Positions 33,417-42,474 of a DNA stretch of 64,000 nucleotides are shown piece after piece. The DNA is from an uncultured Eubacterium sp. (lineage in GTDB: Bacteria > Bacillota > Clostridia > Lachnospirales > Lachnospiraceae): assembly GCF_934295145.1 (NCBI RefSeq), contig NZ_CAKRAS010000004.1, forward strand, positions 19,632 to 83,631, given 5' to 3'. Within the stretch, counting starts at the first letter, position 1; the number at the start of each line of letters is the position of its first letter. Position numbers and translations under genes: made by a program. The notes under the pieces were generated by a model. The model was not told the origin of the DNA, searched no databases, and saw only the letters and a program-made list of their open reading frames with translations.

Positions 33417-34763
33417 ATGTCTGGAAAGAAAAGATTTCAAAAGCCAGGCTCTCTTCAACCGAATATTGATGATATTTTAGAGTGGAGCAAATTACCGGAG
33501 GACGCTTTTGATGCAGCGAGCCAGCAGGAAAAGGAAAGCTTTATCAAAGATCGTAAGAGTGTTTCCTATTGGGCAGATGCATGGCGTCGTCTCCGTAAAA
33601 ATAAAGTGGCAATGGTTGCCCTTGCAATCATCATTGCATTGGTTATTTTCGGATTTGTGGGACCGAGCGTGGTTCCTTATACTTATAAGCAGCAGGTACG
33701 TGGCTCTGAGGCATTACATCCATGGCATTACACACTGGAAGACCAGCAGAAGATCAATGATTACATGGAAGAGAAAAATGAGACTGCAAACCTGACACCG
33801 GATGAGGCAGTTGAGAAGGCAAGAGCCGAAGCAGAAGCAGAAGGCAAAGAGTTAAGCCGTATTGAAGAGTCTAAAATCCGTGCGAAGGCAAGTGTTGCCG
33901 AGCAGAAAGAGAGCGAAGAGCACATTACTGAGAGTGAAGCAGCCAAAGCCTTGGGCATCAAGTACAAAGCATTTGGTTATTCCACGCAGGAACTTCAGAA
34001 AAAAGCAGATGGTGAGAAAGTATTCCCGCATGTGTTTGGTACAGATGACCAGGGACGTGATATCATGGTCCGTGTCATGGTGGGAACAAGAATTTCTATC
34101 ATCGTAGGTGTATGTGCGGCAATCATCGTACTGATCATTGGTGCATTATATGGATCAGTTTCCGGTTACTGCGGCGGCGCAGTAGATACGGTAATGCAGC
34201 GTATTGTTGAGGTCATCTACTCCATTCCGGAGATGCTGATCATCCTTCTGCTTTCCGCAACATTAAAACCGGCTTTGGAGCAGTTCCAGAACTCCGGTAA
34301 CGGTCCGATGCAGAATCTGGTAACGGTTCTCGGACCAAACCTGATCTCCATGTTTATCGCATTCGGTTTATTATACTGGGTAACCATGAGCCGAATCATC
34401 CGTGGACAGATCCTTCAGTTAAAACAGCAGGAGTATGTAACAGCAGCCCGCGCCCTTGGTGCAAAAGGCGGTCGTATCATTAGCAAGCATCTGCTCCCGA
34501 ACTGTATCGGACAGATCATTACAACGACATTCCTGCAGATTCCATCCGCAATCTTCCTGGAATCCTTCCTTTCTTTCATCGGTGTAGGTGTATCTGCTCC
34601 GTTGACAAGTTTAGGTTCTATGTGTTCTGAGGCTTTAAGTGGTCTGAGCACATATCCGTACAGATTATTTATCCCGGCAGGAATCCTGAGTCTTATGATC
34701 CTGGCTCTGAACCTGTTCGGTGACGGACTTCGCGATGCATTAGATCCGAAGCTGAAGAAATAA
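33417..34763 (+). CDS. oppC: Oligopeptide ABC transporter permease OppC with a large charged insertion
   Basis: 448 residues from ATG 33417 (GGGAGGAAA upstream); OppC is usually 300-345. The N-terminal cytoplasmic OppC_N region and first helix (~65-90) are followed by a ~110-residue, highly charged, alanine/glutamate-rich insertion (~110-205, EAVEKARAEAEAEGKELSRIEESKIRAKASV). The insertion would lie outside the membrane before the FGTDDQGRDIMVRVMVGTR segment. The rest has the usual helices and EAA loop (QEYVTAARALGAKGGRIISKHLLPN). The insertion could contact OppA or the wall. Confidence 0.93.
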   Translation: MSGKKRFQKPGSLQPNIDDILEWSKLPEDAFDAASQQEKESFIKDRKSVSYWADAWRRLRKNKVAMVALAIIIALVIFGFVGPSVVPYTYKQQVRGSEALHPWHYTLEDQQKINDYMEEKNETANLTPDEAVEKARAEAEAEGKELSRIEESKIRAKASVAEQKESEEHITESEAAKALGIKYKAFGYSTQELQKKADGEKVFPHVFGTDDQGRDIMVRVMVGTRISIIVGVCAAIIVLIIGALYGSVSGYCGGAVDTVMQRIVEVIYSIPEMLIILLLSATLKPALEQFQNSGNGPMQNLVTVLGPNLISMFIAFGLLYWVTMSRIIRGQILQLKQQEYVTAARALGAKGGRIISKHLLPNCIGQIITTTFLQIPSAIFLESFLSFIGVGVSAPLTSLGSMCSEALSGLSTYPYRLFIPAGILSLMILALNLFGDGLRDALDPKLKK

Positions 34764-34780
34764 GGAGAGGAGGAGACGAT

Positions 34781-35845
34781 ATGGAACAGGAAAAGAAAAA
34801 TGATAAACTGTTAGAGGTCAGAGATCTCAAGGTCTCTTTCTTTACTCCGGCAGGAGAAGTGAAAGCAGTAAACGGAATTTCATATGACGTAAACTACGAT
34901 GAGGTTATGGGTGTCGTAGGTGAGTCCGGTTCCGGTAAAAGTGTGGAAGCATATTCTATCATCGGATTACTTCAGAATCCGGGTAAAGTAGTGGGAGGCT
35001 CCATTACTTTTGAGGGACAGGATATGCTGTCAAAAACCAAGGACGAGATGATCGAATTCCGAGGTAAAGAAGTAGCAATGATCTTCCAGAACCCGATGAC
35101 CTGTCTGAATCCGGTATATACCATCGGAAATCAGCTGGTTGAGGCTCTGAAAGCACATGATAAAAATGTCAGCAAAGAGGATGCTGAGAAGCACGCAATG
35201 AAAATGCTGGAAGAAGTAGGTATCAATAACGTGGAAAAACGTATGAAGCAGTACCCGCATGAACTTTCCGGTGGTATGCGTCAGAGGGTTATGATCGCCA
35301 TGGGTCTGATCTGTCATCCGAAGCTTCTGATCGCCGATGAGCCGACAACTGCGCTGGATGTAACCATCCAGGCACAGATTCTGGAGCTGATGAAGAAACT
35401 TCAGAAGCAGAATCACATGGGTATTATCTTTATCACACATAACCTTGGTGTTGTTGCTGAGGTATGTGACAAAGTATCCGTTATGTATGCAGGTAAAATG
35501 GTAGAGCAGGGACCGGTGGATGATATTTTCTATAATCCGGGTCATCCTTATACCAAAGGTCTGCTTCGTTCCATGCCGCGTGTAGATGCAGAGAGCTATG
35601 AGCGTCTGATCCCGATCGAGGGTACACCGGTTGATATGCTGAATCCGCCGGAGGGATGTCCGTTCGCACCGCGTTGTGAGCATGCGATGAAGATCTGTCT
35701 GCAGAAGATGCCGCCGTATGTTGCAATGGGTGAGAACCATCGTGCTGCATGCTGGCTGCGTGTTCAGGATTGTCTGGAAGAAGCAAAAAAAGGTAATACT
35801 GAGACAGCGAATATTGAAAAAACGGAGGTAGACAGCCATGAGTGA
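34781..35845 (+). CDS. oppD: Oligopeptide ABC transporter ATPase OppD
   Basis: 354 residues. Walker A GESGSGKS, Q-loop MIFQNPMTCLNP, signature LSGGMRQRVMIAMG, Walker B LLIADEPTTALD, H-loop ITHN. The C-terminal oligopeptide-ABC extension has cysteines (PEGCPFAPRCEHAMKIC) that in homologues bind an Fe-S cluster. Overlaps oppF by 8 nt. Confidence 0.96.
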   Translation: MEQEKKNDKLLEVRDLKVSFFTPAGEVKAVNGISYDVNYDEVMGVVGESGSGKSVEAYSIIGLLQNPGKVVGGSITFEGQDMLSKTKDEMIEFRGKEVAMIFQNPMTCLNPVYTIGNQLVEALKAHDKNVSKEDAEKHAMKMLEEVGINNVEKRMKQYPHELSGGMRQRVMIAMGLICHPKLLIADEPTTALDVTIQAQILELMKKLQKQNHMGIIFITHNLGVVAEVCDKVSVMYAGKMVEQGPVDDIFYNPGHPYTKGLLRSMPRVDAESYERLIPIEGTPVDMLNPPEGCPFAPRCEHAMKICLQKMPPYVAMGENHRAACWLRVQDCLEEAKKGNTETANIEKTEVDSHE

Positions 35846-36875
35846 GAAAAATGATGTACTCGTTCAGGTTGATCACCTGAAGAAATATTTCCCGGTAAAG
35901 GGAATGAAAGGACCTGGTGTACAGGCGGTAGAAGATATCTCTATTTTCATCAAACGCGGTGAGACACTTGGTCTGGTAGGAGAGTCCGGTTGTGGTAAGA
36001 CCACACTGGGCCGTACCATCCTTCAGTTGCACGAGCCGACTTCCGGAAAAATTGTTTACGATGGTGAGACAATTTTCGAGGGACAGGATCCGTGGCAGAG
36101 AGATGCAGAGGGAAATCTGCATCCGGTAAAAGTACCAAAAGCAAAAAAAGTAGACATGCTTCCATACAGACGGAAAATGCAGATCATTTTCCAGGATCCT
36201 TCCGCAAGTCTGGATCCGCGTATGACAGTTGGTGAGATTATCGGTGAGGCACTTGACATTCACAAGCTTTGTCCGAACAAACAGGATCGTACCGACCGTA
36301 TCAAAGAACTGCTTGGCAGAGTTGGTCTGAATACAGAGCATGCAAACCGTTATCCGCATGAGTTCTCCGGTGGACAGCAGCAGCGTGTCGGCATCGCCCG
36401 TGCACTTGCAGTAAGACCGGAATTCATCGTTTGTGATGAGCCGATTTCCGCGCTGGATGTTTCCATTCAGTCACAGGTTGTAAATATGCTGGAAGATATG
36501 CAGGAAGAGATGGGACTGACCTATCTGTTCATCGCGCATGATCTGTCCGTTGTTCGTCATATTTCACACCGTATCGGCGTAATGTATCTTGGAACTATGG
36601 TAGAGCTGGCAGAAAGCTACGAGCTGAACCGCCATCCGTTACATCCGTATTCACAGACACTGCTTTCCGCAGTACCTGTTCCGGATCCGGAGGTAAGCAG
36701 AAGCAGACAGCGTATCGTTCTGGAAGGTGATATTCCTTCTCCGATGAATCCGCCAAGCGGATGCCGTTTCCATACACGTTGTCCATATGCAATGGATAAA
36801 TGTAAAGAATGTGTTCCGAAATTCAAGGAATACGAGAAGGGACACTGGGTGGCCTGCCACCTGTTAGAGCAGTAG
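35838..36875 (+). CDS. oppF: Oligopeptide ABC transporter ATPase OppF
   Basis: 345 residues. Walker [10 protein letters not shown]-loop [19 protein letters not shown], signature [15 protein letters not shown], Walker [14 protein letters not shown]-loop [12 protein letters not shown]-terminal extension with [17 protein letters not shown]. Longer spacer before the Q-loop (charged [10 protein letters not shown]) than usual. Pairs with OppD. Confidence 0.96.
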   Translation: MSEKNDVLVQVDHLKKYFPVKGMKGPGVQAVEDISIFIKRGETLGLVGESGCGKTTLGRTILQLHEPTSGKIVYDGETIFEGQDPWQRDAEGNLHPVKVPKAKKVDMLPYRRKMQIIFQDPSASLDPRMTVGEIIGEALDIHKLCPNKQDRTDRIKELLGRVGLNTEHANRYPHEFSGGQQQRVGIARALAVRPEFIVCDEPISALDVSIQSQVVNMLEDMQEEMGLTYLFIAHDLSVVRHISHRIGVMYLGTMVELAESYELNRHPLHPYSQTLLSAVPVPDPEVSRSRQRIVLEGDIPSPMNPPSGCRFHTRCPYAMDKCKECVPKFKEYEKGHWVACHLLEQ

Positions 36876-36986
36876 GATACTGCGGTTGTCTTGTTTGAGA
36901 CTGTTCTCACTTTTTTGTGGGAGCAATTGGGATTGGGTAATGCAGGGTAGTCCTGTTTTATCAATAAATTTATAAAGGAGAGTACT

Positions 36987-38717
36987 ATGAAAAAGAGATT
37001 GGTATCAGTTGTATTAGTTGCAGCTTTCGCTTTTTCCATGCTTGCGGGCTGTGGAAGCGACAACAGCGCATCTAAAGACAACAACAAAACATCTGCAGAT
37101 GCAGAGCAGACAGCAACCAACAGTGGTGATGGATTCAACATTACTGTAAACTTCGCATCCGAGCCGATGACAATGGATCCGGCCCTGAACTCCTCCGTAG
37201 ATGGAGCTGTCATGGCAAACCATTTATTCGAAGGTCTGATGAAATGGGAGAGCACAGGAGAAGAAGTTGAAGGTTCTGACGGAACTTGCGATGGTGCAAA
37301 ACTTACTTACGGTCAGGCTGAGAGCTATGACAAAACAACAAATGATGATGGAACTGTAACATACACCTTCCACCTTCGTGATGGCATCAAATGGTCTGAC
37401 GGAAAAGAGGTTACAGCAGGCGACTTTGAGTATGCTTGGAAACGTCTGGTTAACCCGGCTACAGCAGCAGATTACAACTACATGCTTGATTGTGTTGTAA
37501 ATGCAAACGAGATCATGGCTGGTGAGAAAGATCCTTCTGAGTTAGCTGTAAAAGCAGTGGATGACAAGACATTTGAAGTAACTTTAACAACAGATCTTCC
37601 ATATTTTGAAGAGCTGTGTGCATTCCCGGCTATGATGCCTGTACGTCAGGACATCATCGAGGCTAACGGAGATCAGTGGACATTTGATCCTTCTACATAC
37701 ATCTCCAATGGTCCATACAAACTGACAGAGTGGACACATAACTCACAGATCGTAATGGCAAAAGATGAGAACTACTACGATTATGAGAACCTTGGACCGG
37801 ATACTCTGACATTCAAACTGATGGATGATACAAACGCTATGCTTTCCGGTTTCAAATCCGGCGAGCTTGATTACATCCAGGAGGCTCCACAGGCAGAACT
37901 TCCGAACCTGATCGCTTCCGGCGATATGAAGATCGTAGATTACCTTGGAACATATTATGTATGCTTCCAGACACAGAAAGCTCCTTTCGACAATCCGAAA
38001 GTACGTGAGGCATTCACACTGGCTGTTGATCGTAACTACATTGTTGAAAAAGTAACTCAGTCCGGACAGGTTGAGGCCAGTGCATATGTACCAAGCGGTA
38101 TCTCTGATGCTGAGGAAGGTTCTGACTTCCGTAAGGTTGGTGGAGATTACTATGATCCGACAAAAGATGCTTATGAAGCAAACTGTGAGAAAGCTAGACA
38201 GCTCCTTGCAGAGGCTGGTTACCCGAACGGCGAGGGATTCCCGGTTGTAGAATATCTGTACAACACAAGTGATGCTCATAAAGCAGTTGCTGAAGCACTT
38301 CAGAACATGTGGGAGCAGGAACTTGGCGTAACAGTTACACTGAACAACCAGGAGTGGGCATCCTTCCTTCAGACACGTAAAAACGGTGATTACTCTATCG
38401 CACGTAACGGATGGATTTCTGATTACAATGATCCGGTTTCCTTCCTTGATATGTGGGTAACAGGCGGCGGAAATAACGACGCTCAGTACGCTAACCCGGA
38501 TTACGATAACCTGATCAACCAGGCAAAAGCTGAATCTGATCCTGCTGCACGTATGAAACTGTTACATCAGGCAGAGGACATCTTAGTAGGTCAGGATTAC
38601 GTAGTTGATCCGCTGTACTTCTATACACAGAAATATATGCTGCGTGATGGAATCGAAGGCATGTACTACACACCACTGGGATACTTCTTCTTTGGATATT
38701 GTACACAGTCTAAGTAG
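36987..38717 (+). CDS. oppA: Oligopeptide-binding lipoprotein OppA
   Basis: 576 residues, family 5 solute-binding protein. Lipobox SMLAGC with Cys22, Ser/Asn/Thr-rich linker (~23-45), then FASEPMTMDPALNSSVDGAVMANHLFEGLMKW, YTFHLRDGIKWSDGKEVTAGDFEYAWKRLV and NPKVREAFTLAVDRNYIV hallmarks. Lies 111 nt after oppF with only a weak hairpin (CTCAC/GTGGGAG) between, so it may be expressed from both read-through and its own signals. Confidence 0.95.
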   Translation: MKKRLVSVVLVAAFAFSMLAGCGSDNSASKDNNKTSADAEQTATNSGDGFNITVNFASEPMTMDPALNSSVDGAVMANHLFEGLMKWESTGEEVEGSDGTCDGAKLTYGQAESYDKTTNDDGTVTYTFHLRDGIKWSDGKEVTAGDFEYAWKRLVNPATAADYNYMLDCVVNANEIMAGEKDPSELAVKAVDDKTFEVTLTTDLPYFEELCAFPAMMPVRQDIIEANGDQWTFDPSTYISNGPYKLTEWTHNSQIVMAKDENYYDYENLGPDTLTFKLMDDTNAMLSGFKSGELDYIQEAPQAELPNLIASGDMKIVDYLGTYYVCFQTQKAPFDNPKVREAFTLAVDRNYIVEKVTQSGQVEASAYVPSGISDAEEGSDFRKVGGDYYDPTKDAYEANCEKARQLLAEAGYPNGEGFPVVEYLYNTSDAHKAVAEALQNMWEQELGVTVTLNNQEWASFLQTRKNGDYSIARNGWISDYNDPVSFLDMWVTGGGNNDAQYANPDYDNLINQAKAESDPAARMKLLHQAEDILVGQDYVVDPLYFYTQKYMLRDGIEGMYYTPLGYFFFGYCTQSK

Positions 38718-38728
38718 TAAATGACATG

Positions 38729-38762
38729 AAAAGGAATCCTGCTTGCAGGATTCCTTTTTTAA
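38729..38762 (+). terminator. Terminator of the opp operon
   Basis: AAAAGGAATCCTGC-TT-GCAGGATTCCTTTTTT. Confidence 0.93.
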
Positions 38763-38779
38763 AAAAGAAAATTTTGTTT

Positions 38780-38997
38780 TTGTGTTATGAGGAGAATTTT
38801 ATCAGTGAGAAGCACGCAGACACGGACAATTTTCTATCTGCGCTGCGCCGCTTATCTCCGATTGCTTCCGTGAACTCGGCTGCAAGATCAGCAGCCTCAG
38901 ACACACTCACGCAATCGGACTATGCTCGCTCCGATGACGAAAATTGCCCTACCGTCTTGCGTTGCTTCTCACTGATGAAAATTCTCATCTACACAAT
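38780..38997 (+). ncRNA. Structured dispersed intergenic element, copy 2
   Basis: About 218 bp. Terminal arms TTGTGTTATGAGGAGAATTT/ATCAGTGAGAAGCA (38780-38814) pair with TGCTTCTCACTGAT/GAAAATTCTCAT..ACACAA (38963-38997). Core stems: TCCGATTGC (38857-38865) with GCAATCGGA (38911-38919) and GCTGC (38879-38883) with GCAGC (38891-38895). It aligns without gaps over ~155 nt to copy 1 read on its minus strand. The spurious frame across it is not a gene. The rest of the gap up to pepT (38998-39157) is AT-rich with nothing recognised except the pepT ribosome binding site. Confidence 0.7.
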
Positions 38998-39157
38998 GGC
39001 AATATTTTTCAGTCAGTCAGATAAATATTATAATAAGATTTTAGTGAAAAGAATACGAGTAATATAGGCGTACTTTTTTCAATGAAATTTTATTACCAGA
39101 ATAATAAATTACTTTATATATAAATACATAGGAGTAATTGCTTTAGGAGGATTTACT

Positions 39158-40372
39158 ATGCGAGCTTATGAAAGATTATTAAATTATGTGAAAGTCTGGA
39201 CAACCAGTGATGAAGAGAGCACCACTTCTCCGACAACGGAGCGTCAGTTTGATCTGGCAAAACTTCTGGTGAAAGAAATGAAAGAGATTGGCATCGAAGA
39301 TGCTATGATGGACGAGTATGGTTATGTCTATGGACATATTCCGGCAACTCCTGGATATGAAGATCGTACAGCCATTGGTTTTATCGCACATATGGATACT
39401 GCACCGGATTATAGTGGAGAAAATGTAAATCCACAGATTATTGAAAACTATGATGGTAAGGATGTGACTCTTGGAACTTCAGGAAGAATACTGACGACAA
39501 AAGATTTTCCGGCATTGAAGGAAATGGCTGGAAGAACGCTGATCACCACAGATGGAACAACTTTGCTGGGTGCGGACGACAAAGCCGGTATTGCTGAAAT
39601 TCTGACAGTCGCTGAGGAGTTATTAAAAGGTGAGATCCCTCATGGAAAAGTCTGCATCAGCTTTACGACAGATGAGGAAGTTGGAAGTGGCGCCTGCCAT
39701 ATGGATCTGGAGCGTTTCGGCGCACCGTATGCTTATACTGTAGACGGAGGTCCGGAAGGAGAAATCCAGTTTGAGAATTTTAATGCTGCTTCCGCTGAGT
39801 TTGCTATTCATGGTGTCAATGTGCATCCGGGCGAAGCAAAGGACATTATGGTCAATTCCATGAAGATTGCCATGGAATTACAGAGTATGCTTCCAGAGCA
39901 GGAAGCACCGGAGCACACGGAAGGATATGAAGGATTTTTCCATCTTATGGAAATGAACGGAAGTGTGGAAGAGACGACGATGAGCTATCTGATCCGTGAG
40001 TTTGACGCAGATAAATACGAAGCACGTAAGGCATTGATGCAGGAAATCACAGCTTCTTTAAATAAAAAATATGGTGAGGGAACCGTAGAGCTGAATCTGC
40101 AGGATTCCTATCGCAATATGCGTGAAAAAATCGAGCCGTGCATGCAGCTGATCGATTATGCAGTTCAGGCTTGTAAAGATGCGGATGTTACACCGGATAT
40201 CGTTCCAATCCGCGGAGGTACAGATGGTGCAAGATTGAGCTTTGTGGGACTTCCGTGTCCGAACCTTGGAACCGGCGGTTATGGATTCCACGGTGCATAT
40301 GAGCATATTTCCGCAGAGGGAATGGATAAAGCGGTAGCTATTATTAAAAATATCATATCTAATATGGAATGA
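39158..40372 (+). CDS. pepT: Peptidase T (tripeptide aminopeptidase)
   Basis: 404 residues, M20B zinc peptidase. His ligand in IAHMDTAPD, bridging Asp in LLGADDKAGIAEI, catalytic Glu-Glu in TTDEEVGSGA, Asp in YTVDGG, and the C-terminal His in GYGFHGAYEHIS. It releases N-terminal residues from tripeptides in the cytosol and would act on peptides imported by the preceding opp system. AGGAGG 8 nt upstream. Confidence 0.96.
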   Translation: MRAYERLLNYVKVWTTSDEESTTSPTTERQFDLAKLLVKEMKEIGIEDAMMDEYGYVYGHIPATPGYEDRTAIGFIAHMDTAPDYSGENVNPQIIENYDGKDVTLGTSGRILTTKDFPALKEMAGRTLITTDGTTLLGADDKAGIAEILTVAEELLKGEIPHGKVCISFTTDEEVGSGACHMDLERFGAPYAYTVDGGPEGEIQFENFNAASAEFAIHGVNVHPGEAKDIMVNSMKIAMELQSMLPEQEAPEHTEGYEGFFHLMEMNGSVEETTMSYLIREFDADKYEARKALMQEITASLNKKYGEGTVELNLQDSYRNMREKIEPCMQLIDYAVQACKDADVTPDIVPIRGGTDGARLSFVGLPCPNLGTGGYGFHGAYEHISAEGMDKAVAIIKNIISNME

Positions 40373-40477
40373 TCCCCGTTTCTGCAGAAGGTGAAAAAAC
40401 GGAGTGTTGAGAGCATTCCGGAGAATCGTACATATAATTGTTTGTTGAAAAAAGAGTAAGAAAGAGTGGTAAGTTTT

Positions 40478-41167
40478 ATGGGTGCATTATTGTATCAGAC
40501 GTTAAGAGAGAGCATTGTGGATGCGATTCGCAGCAAAATTTTTAACCATGAGATCAAACCCGGACAGCGCATTGTGGAATTAGAACTGGCGAAAGAATTT
40601 CATACGAGCCGGGGACCGATCCGTGAGGCACTTCGCCAGCTGGAGAATGAAGGAATTATTGTGTATACAAGAAACGTAGGCTGTTCTGTGAAAGAACTCT
40701 CCTTTGAAGACTCCTATGAGGTGTATCTGCTGAGAACCAATTATGAGGTCATCAGTGTGCGGTTTCTTCATGGAAAAATGCCGGAGGAATCCATGCAGCA
40801 TCTGGAAGATATTCTGAAACGTATGAAAAATCTGACGGCAGAGGAATTCGACCAGGTATTTGAATGTGATAATGAATTTCATGAAGAACTGGTAAAAATG
40901 TGTGGTATGTCACGGGTTCAGAAAGCATGGAAAGAGCAGTACTACGGTAATCTCTTCGCAGGATATGATCTGGTGCAGGATAAAGAAGCTATCGCAAAAC
41001 GACAGTATGCATCGCATAAAATCATTTATGATGCATGTGTGGCAGGAGATTGTGAAGCAATCTGTAAGGCCATCAAAGACCATTACTGGAGAACCATCGG
41101 TGAAATGATGCGTGAACAAAATGTGGATGCGCCAGATCTTGAGCGTGGCTGGGACTGTGCGTTTTAG
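40478..41167 (+). CDS. GntR-family regulator, FCD (FadR) subfamily
   Basis: About 229 residues from ATG 40478 (a GTG at 40466 is possible). N-terminal winged helix (LRESIVDAIRSKIFNHEIKPGQRI, LAKEFHTSRGPIREALRQLENEGII), C-terminal all-helical FCD domain with metal/ligand-site residues (ECDNEFHEELVKMCG, ASHKIIYDACVAGDCEAICKAIKDHY). Immediately downstream of pepT; the FCD-type palindrome at 32382 makes the opp operon its likely target. The ligand is unknown. Confidence 0.9.
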   Translation: MGALLYQTLRESIVDAIRSKIFNHEIKPGQRIVELELAKEFHTSRGPIREALRQLENEGIIVYTRNVGCSVKELSFEDSYEVYLLRTNYEVISVRFLHGKMPEESMQHLEDILKRMKNLTAEEFDQVFECDNEFHEELVKMCGMSRVQKAWKEQYYGNLFAGYDLVQDKEAIAKRQYASHKIIYDACVAGDCEAICKAIKDHYWRTIGEMMREQNVDAPDLERGWDCAF

Positions 41168-41206
41168 GCATCGTGGGTTCTTTTGTGGTGAATATAGGTA
41201 AGGAAG

Positions 41207-41274
41207 AAAATCAGCTTTATTTTGTCTCGGTCGCTAAAACAAGCGCTCCTTGAGAAAAATAAAGCTGATTTTTC
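41207..41274 (+). terminator. Terminator after the GntR gene
   Basis: AAAATCAGCTTTATTTTGTC pairs with GAGAAAAATAAAGCTGATTT across ~23 nt, ending in a T run. Confidence 0.85.
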
Positions 41275-41364
41275 GATTTACGTTATCCAGAACCGTAAAT
41301 TTTGCATATTTTATACTATGATTACAGTGTGAAAAGCACGGAATAATCCATGTAATCATAATAG

Positions 41365-41465
41365 ATCAGCTGCAAGTCTTGTATGAAGTCTCACATGCGT
41401 TCGACTTGAAATGCATTCGACTTGATCTGATAGAGCCTTCGGTGAATGTGCCGAAGAAAGGAAGG
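41365..41465 (+). promoter_or_regulatory. Structured 5' leader with possible RBS sequestration, upstream of the DUF11-type gene
   Basis: Nested stems: ATCAG..CAAGTC (41365-41378) with GACTTG..CTGAT (41419-41431), enclosing AAGTC (41386-41390) with GACTT (41403-41407). A second hairpin CTTCGG-TGAATGTG-CCGAAG precedes the ribosome binding site GGAAGG (41460-41465). CCTTC (41436-41440) can instead pair with GAAGG. Two AAGTC and two GACTT copies allow alternative pairings, as in a switch. Not a riboswitch class I know. Confidence 0.5.
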
Positions 41466-41472
41466 TAATAAT

Positions 41473-42324
41473 ATGGCAAGGTTTACGAATCAGGCGCAAT
41501 TGCGTTACGGGGATTCCGTGGCGAATTCAAATATTGCAGTAGGGGAAATTCTGGAAGTGCTGTCTGCGACAAAGACAGCGGTCAGGAAAGTTTATGCACA
41601 GGACGATACAGTGACATATCTGATCAGCGTAGTAAATTCCGGCAGCGTGCCGCTGAATGGTCTGACACTGGAGGACAATCTTGGAACGTATGCCTTTGCA
41701 ACGACAACGCTGACGCCTCTTTCTTATGTGGCAGATACAATTAATTACTATGTCAATGGCGTATTGCAGCCAAAACCGACGGTGGCAGCAGGAGCACCGC
41801 TGACTGTTAGCGGTTTAAATATCCCGGCAGGCGGAAATGCATTACTTGTGTATGAGACAAAGCCGACGGAATATGCACCACTGGCAGAAGAGTCAGAGAT
41901 TACGAATACTGCGACGATTTCTGGTGGAGGCATTACACCAGTGAACGTGAAAGAAAGCATTCAGGCTTTGAGTGAACCGGTGCTGACGATCACAAAATCT
42001 GTGAGCCCGGTTCCGGTAACAGAAAATGGCACATTGACGTATACGTTTTTAGTCCAGAATAACGGAAATACCGCGGCAGCAGCAGGAACCGCAGCAGTCA
42101 TCACGGATGATTTTGATCCAATTCTGAAAAATCTGACGGTATCCTTCAATGGAACCGCATGGACAGAAGGCGTGGATTACACCTACGATGAGACAACCGG
42201 AAGTTTTGCAACCATCGCCGGAAAAGTAACCGTGCCTGCGGCAGAATATGCCCAGGATCCGGTCACCGGCATCTGGATCACAAATCCTGGCATCAGCACG
42301 CTGATCGTAACAGGCACAGTATAA
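41473..42324 (+). CDS. DUF11-type repeat protein without signal peptide
   Basis: 283 residues from ATG 41473 (AAAGGAAGG upstream). Two DUF11-like beta domains: ATKTAVRKVYAQDDTVTYLISVVNSGSVPLNGLTLEDNL (~30-70) and ITKSVSPVPVTENGTLTYTFLVQNNGN (~175-205), linked by threonine/proline-rich text. No signal peptide, membrane helix or sorting motif, although DUF11 domains are usually extracellular. Similar clostridial proteins (start FTNQAQLRY, SNIAVGEILEVLS) are familiar to me but without known role; a spore-layer protein is one possibility. Confidence 0.8.
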   Translation: MARFTNQAQLRYGDSVANSNIAVGEILEVLSATKTAVRKVYAQDDTVTYLISVVNSGSVPLNGLTLEDNLGTYAFATTTLTPLSYVADTINYYVNGVLQPKPTVAAGAPLTVSGLNIPAGGNALLVYETKPTEYAPLAEESEITNTATISGGGITPVNVKESIQALSEPVLTITKSVSPVPVTENGTLTYTFLVQNNGNTAAAAGTAAVITDDFDPILKNLTVSFNGTAWTEGVDYTYDETTGSFATIAGKVTVPAAEYAQDPVTGIWITNPGISTLIVTGTV

Positions 42325-42357
42325 AAAAGCAACGATTCTTCGGAATCGTTGCTTTTT
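42324..42357 (+). terminator. Terminator after the DUF11-type gene
   Basis: AAAAAGCAACGATTC-TTCG-GAATCGTTGCTTTTT; overlaps the stop codon. Confidence 0.93.
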
Positions 42358-42381
42358 AGACGAAAGTCGTAATTTGAGTGG

Positions 42382-42410
42382 TTGACTCAGTTTTTTCCCT
42401 TTCGTATAAT
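42382..42410 (+). promoter_or_regulatory. Promoter of the yhgE/pip operon
   Basis: TTGACT (42382-42387), 17-nt spacer, TATAAT (42405-42410). Confidence 0.85.
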
Positions 42411-42474
42411 AGTTATTCGAAACATATTAATTTATCGAAAAGTGGAGCATAAAACAGGAGTGTGCAGAACAAAT

